From positions 6,508,998 through 6,572,997 of the forward strand of contig RSEF01000019.1 of assembly GCA_003993805.1 (NCBI GenBank): 64,000 nucleotides of DNA, given 5' to 3'. How positions within the stretch are numbered: position 1 is the stretch's first letter; each line of letters begins with the position of its first letter. Shown in pieces: positions 62,298-64,000 of this stretch. The translations under genes were made by a program, and so were the position numbers. This DNA is from Himantopus leucocephalus (Eukaryota > Chordata > Aves > Charadriiformes > Recurvirostridae). The notes beneath the pieces are model-generated. The model worked only from the letters and a program-made list of their open reading frames with translations, was not told the origin of the DNA and did no database searches.

Positions 62298-62308
62298 AAT
62301 ATGGCGGC
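62298..62308 (+). promoter_or_regulatory. YY1 consensus at the YWHAE promoter, opposite orientation
   Basis: AATATGGCGGC on the + strand, a full consensus match pointing away from YWHAE and about 100 bp upstream of its ATG. Confidence 0.5.
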
Positions 62309-62348
62309 AGCACCTCCTCCCGCTGCATCCGGGCACTTCCGCAAGTGC

Positions 62349-62358
62349 GCGCATGCGC
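62349..62358. promoter_or_regulatory. NRF1 palindrome
   Basis: GCGCATGCGC, the core of the NRF1 consensus, is typical of CpG-island promoters of housekeeping genes. About 150 bp upstream of the YWHAE ATG. Confidence 0.6.
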
Positions 62359-62563
62359 CTCCGCGGCCTCCCATGGCAACGGCGGCTCCTTGGCAACGGG
62401 CGGGAGGCGGGGGCCGCAGCGGCGGCGGCGGGAGGCGGCAGCCGGGGGGGGTGGCGGGGCCGCAGCCGCCCGCTCCTCCGCCCGGTTGTGGCGGGGCCGC
62501 AGCCGAGAGGGCGCCGTCGTTCTAAGGGGGCGGAGGGGGGGGAAGTGCGGGGCCGCCGATGGC

Positions 62564-62584
62564 GGGGTGGGGCCGGGCGGCGGG
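62564..62584 (+). other. G-quadruplex motif on the + strand
   Basis: Four G runs (4, 4, 3, 3) with loops of 1, 2 and 4 bases, on the strand opposite to the quadruplex motif inside YWHAE intron 1. Confidence 0.5.
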
Positions 62585-62660
62585 TGCGCGCCGGGCGGGC
62601 GGCGGGGGGCAGTGTCTCCCCTGAGGGGGGGCCGGGGGTGCGCGGGGAGAATGGCATGTC

Positions 62661-64000
62661 CCTCGGGGAACGTGTTTGTGCTGCCCTCAAACGCTGACGA
62701 TACTATTTGAATACCTCTGTGTGTTTTTGCACAAATCGCGGGTACGCTCCGTACATACACCATGGCGAAGGTAGACGTGAGTGAAAGGCAGAGGGTCCGA
62801 TTTAGCAGGTTTCTGCAGTCTCTCCAGGGTATTTACTCAAGCAAAGTACCACCTCCGATGCAATGTCTGAGGTAGGACATGATAGATTCACAGTTTTAAG
62901 AGGCTAGAAGAACTAGAACTTGAATATTTCACTAGTTCCTCGCAGACTACTTCTGAAAAAAATGGAGCATACACTTAAATAATTGCAATAACACCTCAAT
63001 TTCCAAAGTCAGAATCGTTTGAGAAAACTAAAACGGATTATGCTTGGCTGATACAAATTTAATCTTCAAAGGTTTGCTCAGGGTAGCTGTGAATGACGTC
63101 TCGTAACTCTCTTTTCCCAGTGTCTCCTAGGATGAGCGGGCGAAAGACTCTCGGCCCTCCTGAGGCGTAGAAGCGCACAAAGGCCCCGGCAGTTTTTGAT
63201 ACACAGCCAAGACCGCGCAGGCCCTGCTACCTCTTGGACGCAGTGTCAGGTAACCTTCTGTTGATTGTATTGTGCCCGCTGAAATAGGTTTCTGATGCGT
63301 GACTGAGGGCACACACCTAAAGCACCATTTAAAGCACATTGTTTTGAATAGTTTATTGTTTCCTGAGTCATTTTAACACATATTATTTCAGCTGGTGAAC
63401 AAGAGCTTTAGGGTTTGTAAAATCAACATAATCTTATGGTTTTCTTACAAATAAATCTAAAAATATAAGAGGGTGATCTTTGTATCACTGTTTGCCTACC
63501 CAGAAAATCAACGGCCTGTTTCCATGAGATGTTTTGGGCCCCAACTCTTTTTCAAATCTCAGGATTATCCAATCAGAATTCCATAAAAGAAAAAACAAAG
63601 GCACAAGCAGGTCTGGACTAAGGTGAAAATTAGATGTCAAGTCCAGAAAAAAATTGATGTTTTCAATTTAGTCAAAATATCATCAGAAAATGCTGATTTT
63701 GTTGAAATTGGGAATCATTATATAGCTTTACCTCTGAATTGTTTGGAAATACATGGTACCATTACCGAGGCAGTTCTGGTGGGCACCCAAAAGATCCCAG
63801 AAGCATACAGAGTCACCATGTATTTGTGTAAATATACTAAATTATGAGACTTGCAAATCACCTCTGCACTTCATAGATCTTGACCATGAAAGTCTGTTTT
63901 TCAACACCTGAATGGGAGCTGTTACAACAAATTAGATTTGCAGCAATTTAGGAACTTTTCTGTGATGCTCACATTCAGCAGGTACTCAAGTTGTAGAGAG
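62661..64000. other. Flank upstream of YWHAE, no proven gene
   Basis: G+C falls sharply after the island. A candidate start ATG with a splice donor on the + strand (62762) is described as a finding. A 74-codon open frame (63623-63847) begins with GTG rather than ATG and shows no domain. No repeat recognised. Confidence 0.5.

Larger units (their letters stand above)
61680..62660. promoter_or_regulatory. YWHAE: CpG island and YWHAE promoter
   Basis: About 1 kb of very high G+C with dense CpG covers exon 1, the 5'UTR and the first ~450 bp of intron 1 of YWHAE, a ubiquitously expressed gene. No TATA box is seen in the expected place. Visible motifs are an NRF1 palindrome, four YY1-type CCAT motifs, an ETS-like ACTTCCGC at 62335-62342, and two TGGCAAC copies (62374, 62391). 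The true start site is probably within ~62230-62340. Confidence 0.85.

Noticed and set aside
61690..62697. 335-codon + strand open frame rich in Pro, Gly, Arg and Ala
   Set aside because: It spans the CpG island, where stop codons are depleted. Low-complexity composition and overlap with YWHAE exon 1 on the other strand mark it as a composition artefact.
63623..63847. 74-codon + strand frame near the right end
   Set aside because: Starts with GTG rather than ATG and lacks any known motif. It could be part of an exon of a gene beyond the window, but nothing here supports that.

Overview
The window is vertebrate nuclear DNA, most likely from a bird. It holds two complete multi-exon genes that face each other tail to tail: MYO1C on the + strand (unconventional myosin-Ic, including a candidate nuclear-myosin-I start exon) and YWHAE on the - strand (14-3-3 epsilon). 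The bird assignment rests on three things: truncated CR1 LINE 3' ends of the usual avian type, short introns with few other interspersed repeats, and two easily recognised orthologues. A crocodilian or turtle cannot be strictly excluded by eye.

Layout. 1-3476 is upstream flank with one CR1 relic and the probable MYO1C promoter/5'UTR. 3477-34823 is the MYO1C coding region in 32 exons, all with GT-AG introns and an unbroken frame. The main form starts at 12675 and gives 1028 residues. An upstream 6-codon exon at 3477-3494 adds a 16-residue N-terminal extension, giving 1044. 34824 to about 36535 is the likely MYO1C 3'UTR with several poly(A) signals. About 36540-37045 is a short intergenic gap. 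About 37050-37928 is the YWHAE 3'UTR, and the six YWHAE coding exons run leftward from 62200 to 37929 (255 residues). About 61680-62660 is a strong CpG island that holds the YWHAE promoter. 62660-64000 is flank without a proven gene, though it contains a candidate first exon of a divergent transcript.

The two proteins do not form a pathway. MYO1C is a membrane-binding actin motor (motor domain, three IQ motifs, TH1 tail with a PH-like fold). 14-3-3 epsilon is a cytoplasmic phospho-serine/threonine adaptor. They are linked by old synteny (human 17p13.3), but their arrangement here differs from human. In human CRK lies between them and all three genes share one strand. Here the two stop codons are about 3.1 kb apart in opposite orientation and CRK is absent.

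Assembly quality: there are five single-base N positions. Four are flanked by short near-identical direct copies (20-115 bp), which look like unmerged contig ends or alleles rather than biology. None falls within an exon or in the MYO1C/YWHAE junction. I saw no bacterial-style systems, CRISPR arrays, tRNA or rRNA genes, or intact mobile elements.
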